From the NCBI GenBank assembly GCA_030686995.1, contig CM060697.1:100268147-100332146 (forward strand): a stretch of DNA of 64,000 nt. The letters run 5' to 3'. This DNA is from Artemisia argyi (lineage: Eukaryota; Streptophyta; Magnoliopsida; Asterales; Asteraceae). Position 1 is the stretch's first letter. The number at the start of each line of letters is the position of its first letter. Of this stretch, positions 13,534 to 24,972 are shown one piece after another. The position numbers and the translations under genes were made by a program. Under the pieces are notes generated by a model. It was not told where the DNA came from. It worked only from the letters and a program-made list of their open reading frames with translations, and searched no databases.

Positions 13534-13900
13534 TTTGTAGATAAGCTGTGATCTCGTTTTTACGCTTAGTTTGGGAGCTCGTGAAAAATCAAGGATGACG
13601 ATTTTTATCCGAATGGTCACTTCTTAAATAGAAGTGTTTCTACTCGTAGACCCCAAAAATTATTGCAAAAATAATGAAAGTTCAACAAACCGTCACAAGT
13701 ATGAAGTGTGAAAAAGCCAAAAATAGAATAAAGTGGAATAAAGAAAAAATTTTGGAAAACGGAGCGTTTGCGGGATTAAATGATTTTACTACTTCTTTCG
13801 AACCTCCTTGCTACTTTACAAAGTTAGTAGAAAGAGTTATGAAATTATTTATCTCGTGAGCGTGAATTGATCACATTGCGTGAGGACACGGCAATACTTT

Positions 13901-13914
13901 AGTCCGGGGGATTT
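13901..13914 (+). other. 3' polypurine tract of the Athila element
   Basis: AGTCCGGGGGATTT lies directly upstream of the right LTR start TGGTGAG, where plus-strand DNA synthesis should be primed. Confidence 0.75.
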
Positions 13915-16900
13915 TGGTGAGTGCTTATTCACTCACCTTTTCTTAGCTTAAATTGGACAAAATAAACCAAAAACTAACCAATAATGCCAAAGAAAGTGTG
14001 TTTTTGTGTTTGTGAATGTGCAGGAACGGATATTTAAGAAAAGACGAAAAATCACGAGAAAACGACGAAAACGAGCACGAGACTTGGAAAAGTGAATAAA
14101 GCCGGAGCCGGGGAAGCTAGTGGTCTAAGTGAAGTTTATATGGTCAAATGAAGCCCTCAAAAGTTCAAGTATTCCATAAGTGACCCGGGAATGAAGTTTG
14201 AAGAAATGACACATTTAGTCCCTCAACTTTCATGAATCTACAAATTTGGTCCTTATGAAGTACATTTTGGAAATTTGGCAACTCAGGCCCTCCAACATTC
14301 AAGGAATGCCACTATGAGCCCTTGGATAATATTTATGAAGAATGGCAGAAAAGGTCCTTGCAATTTCAGGAAATACCATTTTGGTCCCTTGGTTTTGCTA
14401 CTACTACAAACCGGATCACCTTTAGTCCAAAGAAATAAACACACAAACAAGCCCAAGTTCAATAACAAAACACAAAGCCCAATCCACCTCTTATTACCAC
14501 TACCCGATCCAAACCCATCCTATACCCGGCCCACACTTCAAATTATAATAAAAAAATCACACACACCGCCCCTTTTACTGTGTGTCTTCCTTCCCCGTTT
14601 TACCTCGTACCCAACATTTATTACCCGTACCCATCCAAAATCATTACCTCGTACTAAGAATCCTTCCAGAACCATCTGACAACGTGTCAGATGGTGTCAA
14701 TACCTCCACCGTGGCTAAATGAAAACCTCTGATTGGGCGTTGATACGTGGATACAAGATAAACCTTATCACTAAGGTGGGATGACTCAGACATGAGTGGG
14801 ATTAAAGATTTGTGGCTCTAATTGATCTTCTGGATCCTTCTAAACCCTAGGCCTCACCTCTTGGTGCTCCCCTATATAAACCCCCCTCCTGATTCACGTT
14901 TGGCAGTAGGTTTTTAATTAGAGTTACTCTGTCAAATTTTAGTTAGCCTATGTAATTTAGTATAGCTCATGTAATCTTTCCTTTTTAAAGTTTAATGAAA
15001 GTTCTAATTTTTCTTTGAATTCAGCTTATTGCTTTCCTTTTCATTGCTTATTTCTGCTTCTATTAAGCTTCTTTTTCTGTCAAATGCTATTTAAAGTTGT
15101 TACTTTTATATAGTCTATATAGTTTATAATCATTTACGAAAAAGATAAAAAGAAAAAAAAAATCAGAAAATAAAAAAATAAAAAATAAAAAATATATATA
15201 TATATTAGTATAGCAGCTCATCATAGAGCTTATTTTCTCTTTTTCAATATCCACTTAAGCTTTTTAGCTTATTAGTGGATATGGTTTAGTCTTTTGATCA
15301 CAAGTCAGTCCAAGTTAAAGAATTTTGGTTCCAAAATTGATGCTGAGGTGTTAATGGTATGCTGAGACAGATCCAATAGAACTCAGCCTATCACAAAGAT
15401 AGGCTAGCTCAGTGAACCCCCTCTATTTTGAGCTGAGGGGGAGGCTAGTTTGTAAGTCCATTCTTATTTCCATTTTTAGACAGTTAAATAGAAATAATTT
15501 AGTGATATTGCTTATTGTTGTTTCTAGTTGTTTAATTCTTAGTTAATTAGCTTTAATATTTGTTATATTATATGCTTGGTATGATCTGTGTTTGAATTTG
15601 GTAGGATATAAGCTATAATCTAGTTTTTTCTAGTTTAGATAATCTGTAAGGGGGTGTTTGGATTAATGGTTTATGCTGAGTATTGATTGTTTATGGTAGC
15701 TAAAACTGGTTCATACAGTCTACTATAGATACTAATAGGTTAAATAAGTCATAATAATAATAGGTTGTTTAATAAAAAAAGTCAAAATAAGTTTCATCAT
15801 AGCTTAACTGTTAGCATATTAGTAATACAGTTAGTAAATCAGTTAGTATAGCTACAACTCAGTTCAAAATAGCTTAATTCATCTTCACAATAGCTTATTA
15901 GTTAATATACGAGTAGTAATCAGTGATCATAATTGGAATTAGTCAAACTCATTTTGCAAATAAAAAGTCAACTGTGCAGCTTTGCCTGTTTTGTTCACTG
16001 CTGATCTAGGCACTAATTGGAGTTCAATTGGGGTGTTAGAATTGGGGCTTTTGTGTTTTTTATACTCTCTGCTGGGTGGACTTTAAGTCACCACCTTAAC
16101 TTTTCAAATTTAAGCTTGTTGGAGTGCTTAAAATTAAGCCCAAAGTAGGGGGCTGAGCCTGAATTTTCTGTCTTATATATATTAGCAGCCTTTGTGTTTG
16201 TCAGTGCTTCTGAGCTTCAAATGGATTACTTCTTGTTCTTTTAAGCTCACTTAAGTGTAAAAAGTAATTGGTGAAGAGTTGGTCAACACTTGGTCAAAAG
16301 TGCTTATTAATAAGCACTTAAATAAGCTGTTTTTAAGCTAATAAGCACTTACAGTGCTTATTTTTCATTTTTTCTATTTTTCCTAGATTTAAAATAATAT
16401 TTTAGATTTTTCCAAAAATTTCATATTTTTCTGAGCTATTTTGCTATTTTTCTTAATTAGTTTTCAATTTTAATCATTATTTAATACTTTTTAATTAATA
16501 GAAAATCCAAAAAAATCAGAAAATTCCCAGAAAAATCCAAAAATATTTTAGAAAATAGTTTTAAATTATTTTAGAATTTTAGAAATTAAATTTGCATTTT
16601 TCTCATTTTATTTTCAATTTCTTTTAATTATTAAATAGTTTAATTAGTTTTTAATTCATAAAAATTAATTAAAAAGTCAAAAAATATTTTTCTTTTTTCT
16701 TAAAATTTTCTTTTATCATTTTTTACTTTTTAAAATTAATTTGAGGTCCGTAGAATTAGTATAGCTTAAAACTCGCGTTTTATTTCGCGCGTTACATTTA
16801 AATAATCGCGCGTGCATTCCCGTTTTTGCGTTTTAGACTTTGGTGCATTATTTGCTTGTACTCTTTGCATGATTCTTGATTGTTAATTGATACGTGAATT

Positions 16901-17068
16901 ATTTGATCACTATTTGCCTTTTTCACCACTTTTCAAATCACAATTACACGGATCAATATTCTTGATTCCATTCACACCTTCACTGGGAAACGACTCGGGT
17001 GATTCGTATTTCTTGCGGATCACTTCGATACTATACTACTATTATATATAATTGGTTTGCACGAATCA
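13915..17068 (+). repeat. 3' LTR of the Athila element
   Basis: 3,154 bp, same termini as the left LTR; TATA box near 14,873-14,880. Differences seen against the left copy: C to T and A to G near 14,507 and 14,529, G to A near 16,940 (a CpG), one base lost in an A/T run near 16,420, and small length changes in the A-rich tract near 15,160-15,200. Confidence 0.95.
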
Positions 17069-17863
17069 GTAGTTCAGTGGGTGTGTTGAGGGGGTGAGAC
17101 TATTAGGTGAGAAAGTAATGTAGTATGTAGTCAACCAAAATTCATGACTCACGCCAAACAATTTTTATCAAACTAATTTCTTTTATAATGTGTTGCAGCT
17201 TTCAGCCTGCAAGAAGCGTAACAGCCAAGAAAACCTCAAATACGAGAAATAGGTATCCACTGTTGTAGAGTCCGGTAAGCACACCCGTTAAAAAAAGTAA
17301 GCAAAACTCATAAGTGGCATTGTGGCAAAAACAGGCTGGTTAGAGATTTGGTTAAAAATGGTTGGCTAGAGAACTTACGTTGCTCTAATATCAGGTTGTG
17401 GGTATGGGTATATCACAATTGTTGTCATAAATGACATTTGGTCTGTCATTCATCTAACTAATAAACCACAATTTTGTGACTTAATCCTGACTCAAATAAT
17501 CATTTTATATTGCAGTTACTCTCAGAGTTAGAGGTGTAGGATATGCGGTTTGTCACCTGAAAAGTAATGATATAATAAATGGAGTTGCTCAAACTCATAA
17601 GTAGCATTCTTGGATTAAAATATATGATCGATGCTTTTTTGCCGCTTCTTTTAGTTTGTCTCAAATACCTACCTATAACACTGTTACTCAATACATGTTA
17701 TTACGTTACCAGACATCTAAATGTATTCAACCATATAGAATCACACGCACTTGATAAAATTTGGTTGACTAAAGATGTGAAATGTTTGTACATGACTCAA
17801 AATCTACAAAAAATTCATAGTATATTAGCCAAAGTTGCTGATGATGTGATTCGTTCATTGCAG
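17069..17863. other. Unassigned DNA right of the Athila element
   Basis: Begins with the right GTAGT duplication (17,069-17,073). Contains intron-like A/T-rich sequence and acceptor-like TGCAG sites near 17,200 and 17,515, but no exon I can assign. Confidence 0.4.
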
Positions 17864-18045
17864 ACTGACCAGAACGCTACCATGTTGCAGGTCCCTAATG
17901 TTGAAACTGAGTGCTACTACCCAGGTTTGTTTGCCAGACTTGCTGAGAAGAAAACCATTGAGGACCTTATCGTAAACGTTGGTAGTGTTAGTGGTGCACT
18001 AGCTGTTGCCGTTCCTGTTGCTGGTGGAGCTGCTGCAGCCACTTT
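17864..18045 (+). pseudogene. Fragment of 60S acidic ribosomal protein P1
   Basis: After a CATTGCAG acceptor the frame reads NATMLQVPNVETECYYPGLF, then ARLAEKKTIEDLIVNVGSV and an Ala/Gly/Val-rich stretch. This matches the second half of the alpha-helical domain plus the start of the Ala-rich hinge of plant P1, the lateral-stalk protein that recruits translation factors. It is a fragment: the N-terminal exon is not seen upstream and the frame leaves the family at TFCN, so the hinge end and the acidic C-terminal tail ending in the conserved GFSLFD-type sequence are missing. There is no stop within the fragment itself. Best read as a captured or duplicated exon, not a working gene. Confidence 0.8.
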
Positions 18046-20340
18046 TTGTAACATTTTGTGTCAAATTATTTTTTATTTTTTATTTTTTTTCCTGCCTAAA
18101 TCAAGCTTAATATTCTATAAAAAAGAGAGAAAGCTCATAAAATACCATTAGCCGTTTGACATGACGGAGTTTCGCTTATTCAGCGTTCCTTTTTTGTTCA
18201 AGTGCAGATTTTATACTTGCAACAACCAAAAAATATAGGTAACACCCCCGCCACAACGTGACGGGTTCCTATCAAAGGGTGTTTGGAATTGGTTGTTGAG
18301 TGTGCTGCGTTTTAAGGTTAGGGTACATGTGCTTTCGATTTCTGTGATTTGTTCACTATATAGCATGACAGGCAAGTGGTAAGGAATAATAAACGTGGTA
18401 AATTTGGTTAATTTATCTTCTTCTAAAAAAACCTCCCGTGTTTTTAGGTTGTGTGACATGACAGATACGGAGAGGAAGAGTAACAGCCTGGGATTTAACC
18501 GTTAAATGGCATGTAAGACGTGCATTTAATCAAGTTATACGTTTTGCACTTTCGTGTAGCTTCATCTTTCAAGCTTTTATATAGCTTTATATTTATTGTT
18601 GGACGTTAAACTATTTGTATGTATATGAAACCAAAGGTCTTGAGCCAATAACGGCTGGAGAAAGAAAGGAGCATATTAGATGAGCAGCCAAAAGAACCGC
18701 CACAAACTTTCTGAAAGCATCAGAGGTACTTTATTATATCCCATTTATTTGTATTGAACATATTTGTGAATTTATGTATTGATTTTATAATAACGTAAAT
18801 TCACTCCTATTTGGTGACAGATTTCAAGAAGGCTTGAGCAGAAGAAAAGCCGAACCTGTTTAACTCACTACTTAGGGGATATCATGTCGATCTACACAAG
18901 AGTTGGATCAACCTCATCATCCTTGCCACCAACTGATTCTCAAGTTGATCTATCATGGCAACTGACACTTCAAAGAGTATGGGAGAACATCGTATATATT
19001 GAAAAAGGTATGGTTCATGTTTGTTTGTTGTTTTAAAAAGGAAAAAAAATGTATTCACTTCATATAATTTTGTTTTGCAAAAAATTATTTCTCTAAAAGA
19101 TTCACATGCTTCACTTGCAATGACTAAAATATCGTGGTAAACTGACCATGTATTTCTACCATGGTTGTTGGTGATTGCAGGTGCATACTTGGATCATGAG
19201 AAGCAGTAGTATAAGGCCCGTCGACCATCTAATGAAACGCTTGAGTGAAAACGGGTAGCTTATTAATGGGTCAAACACGGGTAAATTTCAATTGTTAGAT
19301 AATTTCTTTCTATCTTACAGAAATAACACATTATTTATTATTTATTTATTTTGTAGAGGTTCAGAACACATTTCGTTAGCAGATGCGCAAGTGAACAAGT
19401 TAAAGCTGGTGCCTACAAAGAAGTTAAAAGGTATCCACACAAGGTCTGTCTTTTTAGCACACGTAACTGTATATATACGAACATGCAATGAAATGATCCT
19501 CAAATGTTATCGAAGGTGAATATGCTAAATTAAAGGTTATATTATATGTTAGGTGTGTATTCAGATTCAAACCAAAGGATATACAGATGTACTACTTTGT
19601 TATTTTCAATAAGTAGCAACCCTATAATAATTGTATGAATAAACCAATAATGGCTCTGTTGTTTAATATAGTATGCATAGCTCTTCAAATTTGACAGCTT
19701 TTGGGTGCGAAATAATTGTTAAGACTTACTTTTATGGCGCAATGTTTTAGTAGTTTGGGTGGCCATTTAAGTCTCACTTTTTTCCATAACCTGCTGCTAC
19801 AATTTTCCACAATGGCACAAACTTAGTGAAGTAAAAACTTAGCCATACAGCTCTCATGTTTTGGAAATGTTAATCTCATAAATGATTGATATGTTGTACA
19901 GCCACATGCTAGCAATTAACCTATGTCCGTAACAACTCCGTGCATATACAACCGAAAAAAACCACACAAGGCCGCAACGCGGCCGACCGTCGCCTTTCTT
20001 GTTATCATTGTAGTATAAAAATAAAGAAAGGCAAGATATGAAGTTGAAAGTGAAAAGGGGCCAGATAGTGTAAAACTAGTATAGGAGTAGGCGGTAGAAA
20101 GGTAAAAAAGATAAGATTAATTATTACATTTTTTTAAATGTAATAATGTCTTAAAGAAAAAGGTTAACGGTCACATATACCATAGTATTTATTTATTTAT
20201 TTATTTATTTATTTATCTTTAATATAAAAAGGGAAGGTTGATTAGCTTTGCTACCACCGTAAAATTAAGAAAACATTAAAAAATATGATTGTTTTCAAAA
20301 AGCTTCATTAGAGGAAAGGATGCTGAATTTTTTTTAATAA
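18046..20340. other. Decayed exon-like fragments and spacer
   Basis: Exon-sized pieces occur near 18,653-18,725, 18,831-19,007 (reading MSIYTRVGSTSSSLPPTDSQ and on to VWENIVYIEKG before a donor-like GGTATG) and 19,181-19,260 (LDHEKQ then a stop). I do not recognise the family and later pieces carry stops. A perfect GGCCGCAACGCGGCC hairpin lies at 19,970-19,984, of the kind seen near Helitron 3' ends, but no CTRR end follows at the usual distance. A TTTA simple repeat lies near 20,188-20,217. Confidence 0.45.
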
Positions 20341-21640
20341 ACTTGTTAGTGTGGATGATCATGATATTCTTGTTTCTGATGATGGGGTTAAGTCAATAGG
20401 TACTTGTTGTGGGTATGATGGTGGGGTTAGGGATGAGAAAATTGGTGTCATTATTTGTGGGGATGATCATGATATTCTTGTTTCTGATGATGGGGTTAAG
20501 TAAATGGGTACTAATTGTGGGGATGATGGTGGGGTTAGGGATGAGAAATTTGGTGTCATTGTTTGTGGGTATGATCATGATGTTGTTAATACTTGTACGG
20601 ATGATCATGGTGGGGATGGGGTTAACTCAACTAATTTGATGGGTGTTGGTTCTAATTATGGGAATTGTATTGATGTTGATGAGAAAGAGCAGGATGTTAA
20701 TAATGGTATTGGGGAAATTATTGTTGATGATCAAGAAACATCTAATATTGATAATCAAGAAACAACAAATGGTGCTTCATCTGCTAATGCTGATGTTAAT
20801 GATGGTACCGACGACTTTTCAAAAGCGTTTTCGGTTGCTTTTAATGTTATAAGGAAGAAAGTGTTCGACTTGTTGGCCGAAAAAATTTCACCATCTGACT
20901 TTGCATCATTCTGCAATATTGTTGTTGGTAATGATCTGCTTTCTTTTAATACATACATGACATTTGCTTTGATTTTAGTCAAACACATTTTTTTTAATAA
21001 AAGTCAACTTAAAATCTACTTTTAGATACTCCTGTCATGTCATGTAATTGTTGTTTTGGATTTATCTTCTTTCCTAATTTTAGTGAAAAAGTACTCCAAC
21101 TAAAAATATGAGTAATAAAATATGTTTTTGTTTTTTTTTTTGTTGATGACAATATAATGATGTTGGATAATCTATTTCTGTTTTATATGTGGTCCTATTT
21201 CTTTAATTTACTCTATGATCTGTTTCTTGTTCAATGTTAATAATGTCTTTCCTTTTTCATAAAATTTTCAGCTTTTATCAATATGCTCGAGGCCGTCGTA
21301 CCTTACGCACTTGCACTTTTCGCCAAGGTCATCAATTTGTTCTATCCCAAACAGAAGCTCAAGAAAAATGATCAAACTTCCCATCTTTCCTCAACACGAG
21401 ATATAGTCAAAGTCGCATTCCTTCTCGATGGTATCCAAAACGAACAACACATTAGCTTCTATTTTCATGAGAACAAAAGGCTCATCATCAAAAGTTTTGC
21501 TCGAAAATGTTGGGGATTTGATCCGGTTGAGGACTTTGCAGACTTACCCCCTCACGATTATTCTTCGGCAAACACCGAAACATGCTTCGACAGCCAAACC
21601 AACATATTTCTTATTACATTTTTAGGTATGTCATAATATA
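20340..21640 (+). pseudogene. Unrecognised two-part coding remnant with 108 bp repeats
   Basis: A plus-strand frame holds 108 bp (36-codon) tandem units starting GGATGATCATGA near 20,353 and 20,461, with a third partial unit near 20,569. One unit has an in-frame TAA near 20,502. The frame then runs open at 20,504-21,025, rich in Asp, Asn and Gly and ending FDLLAEKISPSDFASFCNIV before what looks like an intron. A second open stretch, 21,274-21,636, follows a TTTTCAG acceptor and reads MLEAVVPYALALFAKVINLF with further charged sequence. I cannot assign a family. The stop within the repeats suggests a broken gene. Confidence 0.45.
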
Positions 21641-21751
21641 TATACACAACATGGGGACACAAGCCAAAGACGTGGTTTAAAATTGTTGTTTCATGGACAT
21701 CTATTATGTAAAAGGATGCCATATATAAAGATGTCTTGCATAAAGTCTTAT

Positions 21752-21756
21752 GTTTG
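21752..21756. repeat. Target site duplication GTTTG of the solo LTR
   Basis: GTTTG precedes TGATGAGGCA and recurs exactly at 23,166-23,170 after CACGCATCA. Confidence 0.85.
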
Positions 21757-23165
21757 TGATGAGGCAAAAAATGATCCGTTTTTAGGGGGTCATTTAAGCC
21801 CGAATCCGACTTTATTTGATCAAATATTGCCCTAAATCGTTCCTTTTGTGAGTTTAGGTACTTGGAGAGTGAATTCTGGAAAAAAAGCCATTTTGGACGT
21901 TTTTGGAGCATAAAAGTGAAGAAAACGGCAAAGTATCAATTTTCCATGCTGGAAACACTAGGTGACGGCGTCAAGAGTTACACCCTGACGGCGTCAGACA
22001 TCAAGAATAAAATATCGTAGTTGATGACGGCGTCAAAAGTCATCCTGACGGCGTCAAAAGGCCAAGAATAAAATACCGTAGGTGGTGACGGCGTCACACA
22101 GGCCGTCATAAGTAGATCAAGGCCGTCCGAGGAAGTATTTGGCGGCGAGGTGACGGCGTCATATGGTTGTCTTGACGCCGTCAGCCCAGTTTTCCTATAT
22201 ATAGTTTTCTAGTTTTTTCATTAAAAAGAGAGAAGTTTTGGAGAAACCCTAAAGACGAATTTGGTGCAACTTTTACAGGTTTTTCAAGGGTTCCAAACCC
22301 TTGATACCTTGCATTGTAATTGAGATAAGTGTTCTTCTAATTCAATCAATATGTCTATGTGTTGGTTGTCTATATCTTGTTCTTGTCTCAATTCTATTAT
22401 GCTAGGCTAGATCTCCTTTGTGTTTGCTTAGATCTAATGAAACCTAGATATTGATTATGTGTTGATTACTTGTTTATTCTTGTTCTTGGATGAATGATTT
22501 TATATGTTAGGCTTAAGAAAACTGGCAGATCTCCAAATGGTAACATGCTTGAACGTCTTAAGAAACATGAACCGAGGCGTACTAGGTCTTTATTGGTTGT
22601 ATTTAATGCATGAGCCACTGTTTACAATCCCTATAGTTGTGCTGGGTCATGGTGTAGGAGGAGATAAGAGCTCATAGAATTGGGGAGTTATGTATGCCAC
22701 CCCATGAATGGTATTAAGGAATACGATCCGTCATCCATGCAATTATAACAAGTAATTAACGTGTAAAAGATATCTAGGGAGTAATGAAGTCTAAGTAAAC
22801 ACATTTTCTCCAATCACTGCTCACAACCTTAGTATAATTAGTTTATTTTCATTTTTATTATTTTATTTTGATTGCATCTTAGTTTTGGGTTAGTTGAATA
22901 GCAACTAATTCCGCCCACTCCTTCAAAACCCGAGATTTTACTTGCTTTCTAAAAAACATAAAAATACAAAAATAATCATCCCTCACCTTTAGAACTAGTA
23001 AATTAGGCTTTCTAATCCTAGCGACACTATTCCTAAGCTGAACGATCAATCCCCCGGTACTTGTCACTATACTATACTACAACGATCAGGTACACTGCCT
23101 GGTAGGGGTTGTAAGCTTCTCGAGATCCCTCGAGAGGTAAAGCCTGTTGCGATTCCCACGCATCA
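21757..23165 (+). mobile_element. Solo LTR of an LTR retrotransposon
   Basis: 1,409 bp, starting TGATG and ending CATCA (terminal inverted TGATG/CATCA), flanked by perfect GTTTG duplications and with no second LTR or internal region in the window. This is the product of recombination between two LTRs. Inside are seven palindromic sites (21,963-22,183), a TATA box CTATATATAG near 22,195 and a presumed leader. Size and style fit Ty3/gypsy, but the lineage cannot be set without internal domains. Confidence 0.85.
21963..22183. promoter_or_regulatory. Array of seven TGACGGCGTCA palindromes in the solo-LTR U3
   Basis: TGACGGCGTCA occurs at 21,963, 21,986, 22,025, 22,046, 22,086 and 22,151, and the reverse-sense variant TGACGCCGTCA at 22,173. 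Each is two inverted TGACG half-sites around one base. TGACG is the core bound by plant TGA-type bZIP factors (as-1/ocs-like elements). The array ends about 15 bp before the TATA box, so an enhancer role is a reasonable inference. Confidence 0.8.
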
Positions 23166-23170
23166 GTTTG

Positions 23171-23735
23171 AAATTTGAAGACTACCTGCATTTGAATTTT
23201 AACATTTTCATATATCTTTATAAAGGGCTTAGATCACATTAGTGAAATAGAGTAAACTTAATTTTAACGATACCCACAACAAAACACATGAATCATTTTA
23301 ATCAAATAGCTCAAAAGACACAAACTTTATATAAGTATCACGTAAATTTTAGTATCAGACAACTTAATTTAGAAAATTAGCATATACTCACAAAAGATTA
23401 CAACAATATAACATAAAACATCAATGGAATAAAAGTTAAAAAATGCACAAAGATGTAAACTTTGTATAAAACTCTAGGAAATTACCAAAGGGTTTTGAAC
23501 AAAATTTTAAAATGAATACAAATGAGATGTGATCTAAAATGAAAGAATTATGATGAGTTTATTTGTTACGTGAAGCTAGTCATTGTATAGTACTATCACA
23601 CTTTAATTATTCTCTTTATGTGTTCAGAAGAATTTGAAATAAAAAATAATTCTCCTCATGCCTTTTATAAAACTTTGTTGTTATTTAATAGTATAAAATA
23701 ATGTAAGTTTATGAATTTTTTTATAAATACATTAG

Positions 23736-23742
<7 letters not shown>
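23171..23742. other. A/T-rich spacer, nothing recognised
   Basis: No coding or repeat signature is seen before the AT microsatellite. Confidence 0.5.

Positions 23743-23831
<89 letters not shown>
23743..23831. repeat. (AT)n microsatellite
   Basis: About 44 AT units ending exactly at the Helitron 3' end. A short TATATATATTA remnant follows the other Helitron end at 39,687, so the microsatellite was the insertion target. Confidence 0.95.
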
Positions 23832-23832
<1 letters not shown>

Positions 23833-23843
23833 TAGTTTTCTAA

Positions 23844-23862
23844 GCCCGCCCGATGGGCGGGC
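23844..23862 (-). other. Helitron 3' terminal hairpin
   Basis: A perfect 7 bp GC stem with a 5-base loop, 8 bases from the terminal CTAG (23,832-23,835). Confidence 0.85.
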
Positions 23863-24945
23863 ATGACTTGTAATTTTTAGATTTTAATTTAATCATGTAC
23901 GGATATCAGTGATCTTTTATAGTTATTTATTATGTATTCACTCGACGTGGCCATGACTTGTATTTTTATATTTTAATTCATTCATCTTCGGATATCAATG
24001 ACTTTTATAGTTATTTGTTATGTATTGATAAAGAGACGTGCATATATACAATTTAATACATATATACATTTTAATTTATCTATTTTTGAGAGTTATTTTA
24101 GATTTCAATTTAGTGATGTTGTTTCGATAGTATTATGTCACGGAAATTAATTTGTATATACAATTTAATTATATTTAAAAAAGGAAAAAGAAAAATAAGT
24201 AATTTAGTAGTTAAAGCAAATCGATACATACTATTTGGCAATGATGGTTATTTTTATAAACTAAGCCAACAACTTGTTGAAAATTCATATAGAGCAGCGT
24301 TTGAATCCGCAAGCAGCTGAACAAATTCAGATAATATATTCTTTGTCAACGTACTCTGATATATGACACAATTGACACATCAAACTAAAGTGGCATGTAA
24401 CCAAAAGGCTTTCTTATATTTTTATTAACCATACATCCATAAACTGAATACAGAAATTTCCATCTTCTCTTTACATTTCCTTTTGCATCGTTACCAAGAT
24501 GAAAGGGATGAATATATCTCGTCGTAGCGCGAGATAAACATATTCCAAATAGCCCGCTCTTATGACACTCAAGATATAGTAAATTATCATTTGCCTGGCA
24601 TACGATATATGGTTAAAAAAATTAATTTGAGACACTGAAACTATGAGAAATCATACTATCATGCATAGCTCAACCATGGTATCTTTAAAAGTGGCAACAC
24701 TTGAAAAACGAACATAACCCAAAAAGATAAGTAGCTCAAGCGTGCTCACGGGTCAAAATTTGATGATATGAGCATATGACACCAAGCCACCGCTTTTGCT
24801 AAAAAATGGGTTAGTCTTTCTCGACCACAATGTCTACAAATAGTTATGAAGGATTTAACATTAGCAACCACAAAAAGACAATCGGGCTCGTATCATTTTT
24901 TTTACGTTCACTTAAATTAATTAATACGCATTTGTAGACATATCC

Positions 24946-24972
24946 CGCCCGATGGGCGGGCATGACTTAGGA
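24946..24972 (-). repeat. Second copy of the Helitron terminal hairpin
   Basis: CCCGCCCGATGGGCGGGCAT and the following GACTT repeat the sequence at 23,845-23,870, but no CTAG-T end lies beside it. It is likely a truncated related Helitron end inside the larger element. Confidence 0.6.

Larger units (their letters stand above)
11835..13914 (+). other. Post-integrase tail of the Athila element, no env ORF
   Basis: About 2.1 kb without a long ORF (the longest in-sense frames are 61-68 codons). It holds an internal AGTCCGGGGGGG tract (12,211-12,222) matching the polypurine tract at 13,901-13,910, an A-rich stretch with AAAAAGTGAAAAA-type words (12,290-12,420), a tandem pair of about 80 bp (12,540-12,705) and a large imperfect inverted repeat (12,791-13,533). 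In the Athila lineage this position can hold an env-like gene; here it appears replaced by structured non-coding DNA. Confidence 0.8.
2408..17068 (+). mobile_element. Complete Athila-type Ty3/gypsy LTR retrotransposon
   Basis: The 14,661 bp element is bounded by GTAGT duplications. Order seen: left LTR 2,408-5,556, primer binding site 5,562-5,579, gag-pol 6,072-11,834 on the plus strand, a 2.08 kb tail without a long ORF, polypurine tract near 13,901-13,914, right LTR 13,915-17,068. Very long LTRs, a tRNA-Asp-type primer site (TGGCGCCGCTGCCGGGGA, close to the usual plant TGGCGCCGTTGCCGGGGA) and a long region after integrase are hallmarks of the Athila lineage. The tail lacks an env-like ORF that some relatives carry. 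The two LTRs differ by only about three substitutions, all transitions, and a few short indels mostly in A runs, so insertion was recent. The coding frame is uninterrupted, so the copy may be autonomous. Confidence 0.95.

Noticed and set aside
18831..19007. A named gene for the exon reading MSIYTRVGSTSSSLPP
   Set aside because: The frame looks coding but I cannot place it in a family and the neighbouring pieces carry stops, so no function is given.
19970..19984. Helitron 3' end at the GGCCGCAACGCGGCC hairpin
   Set aside because: The hairpin is perfect but no CTRR-T follows at 8-18 bases, so no boundary is called.
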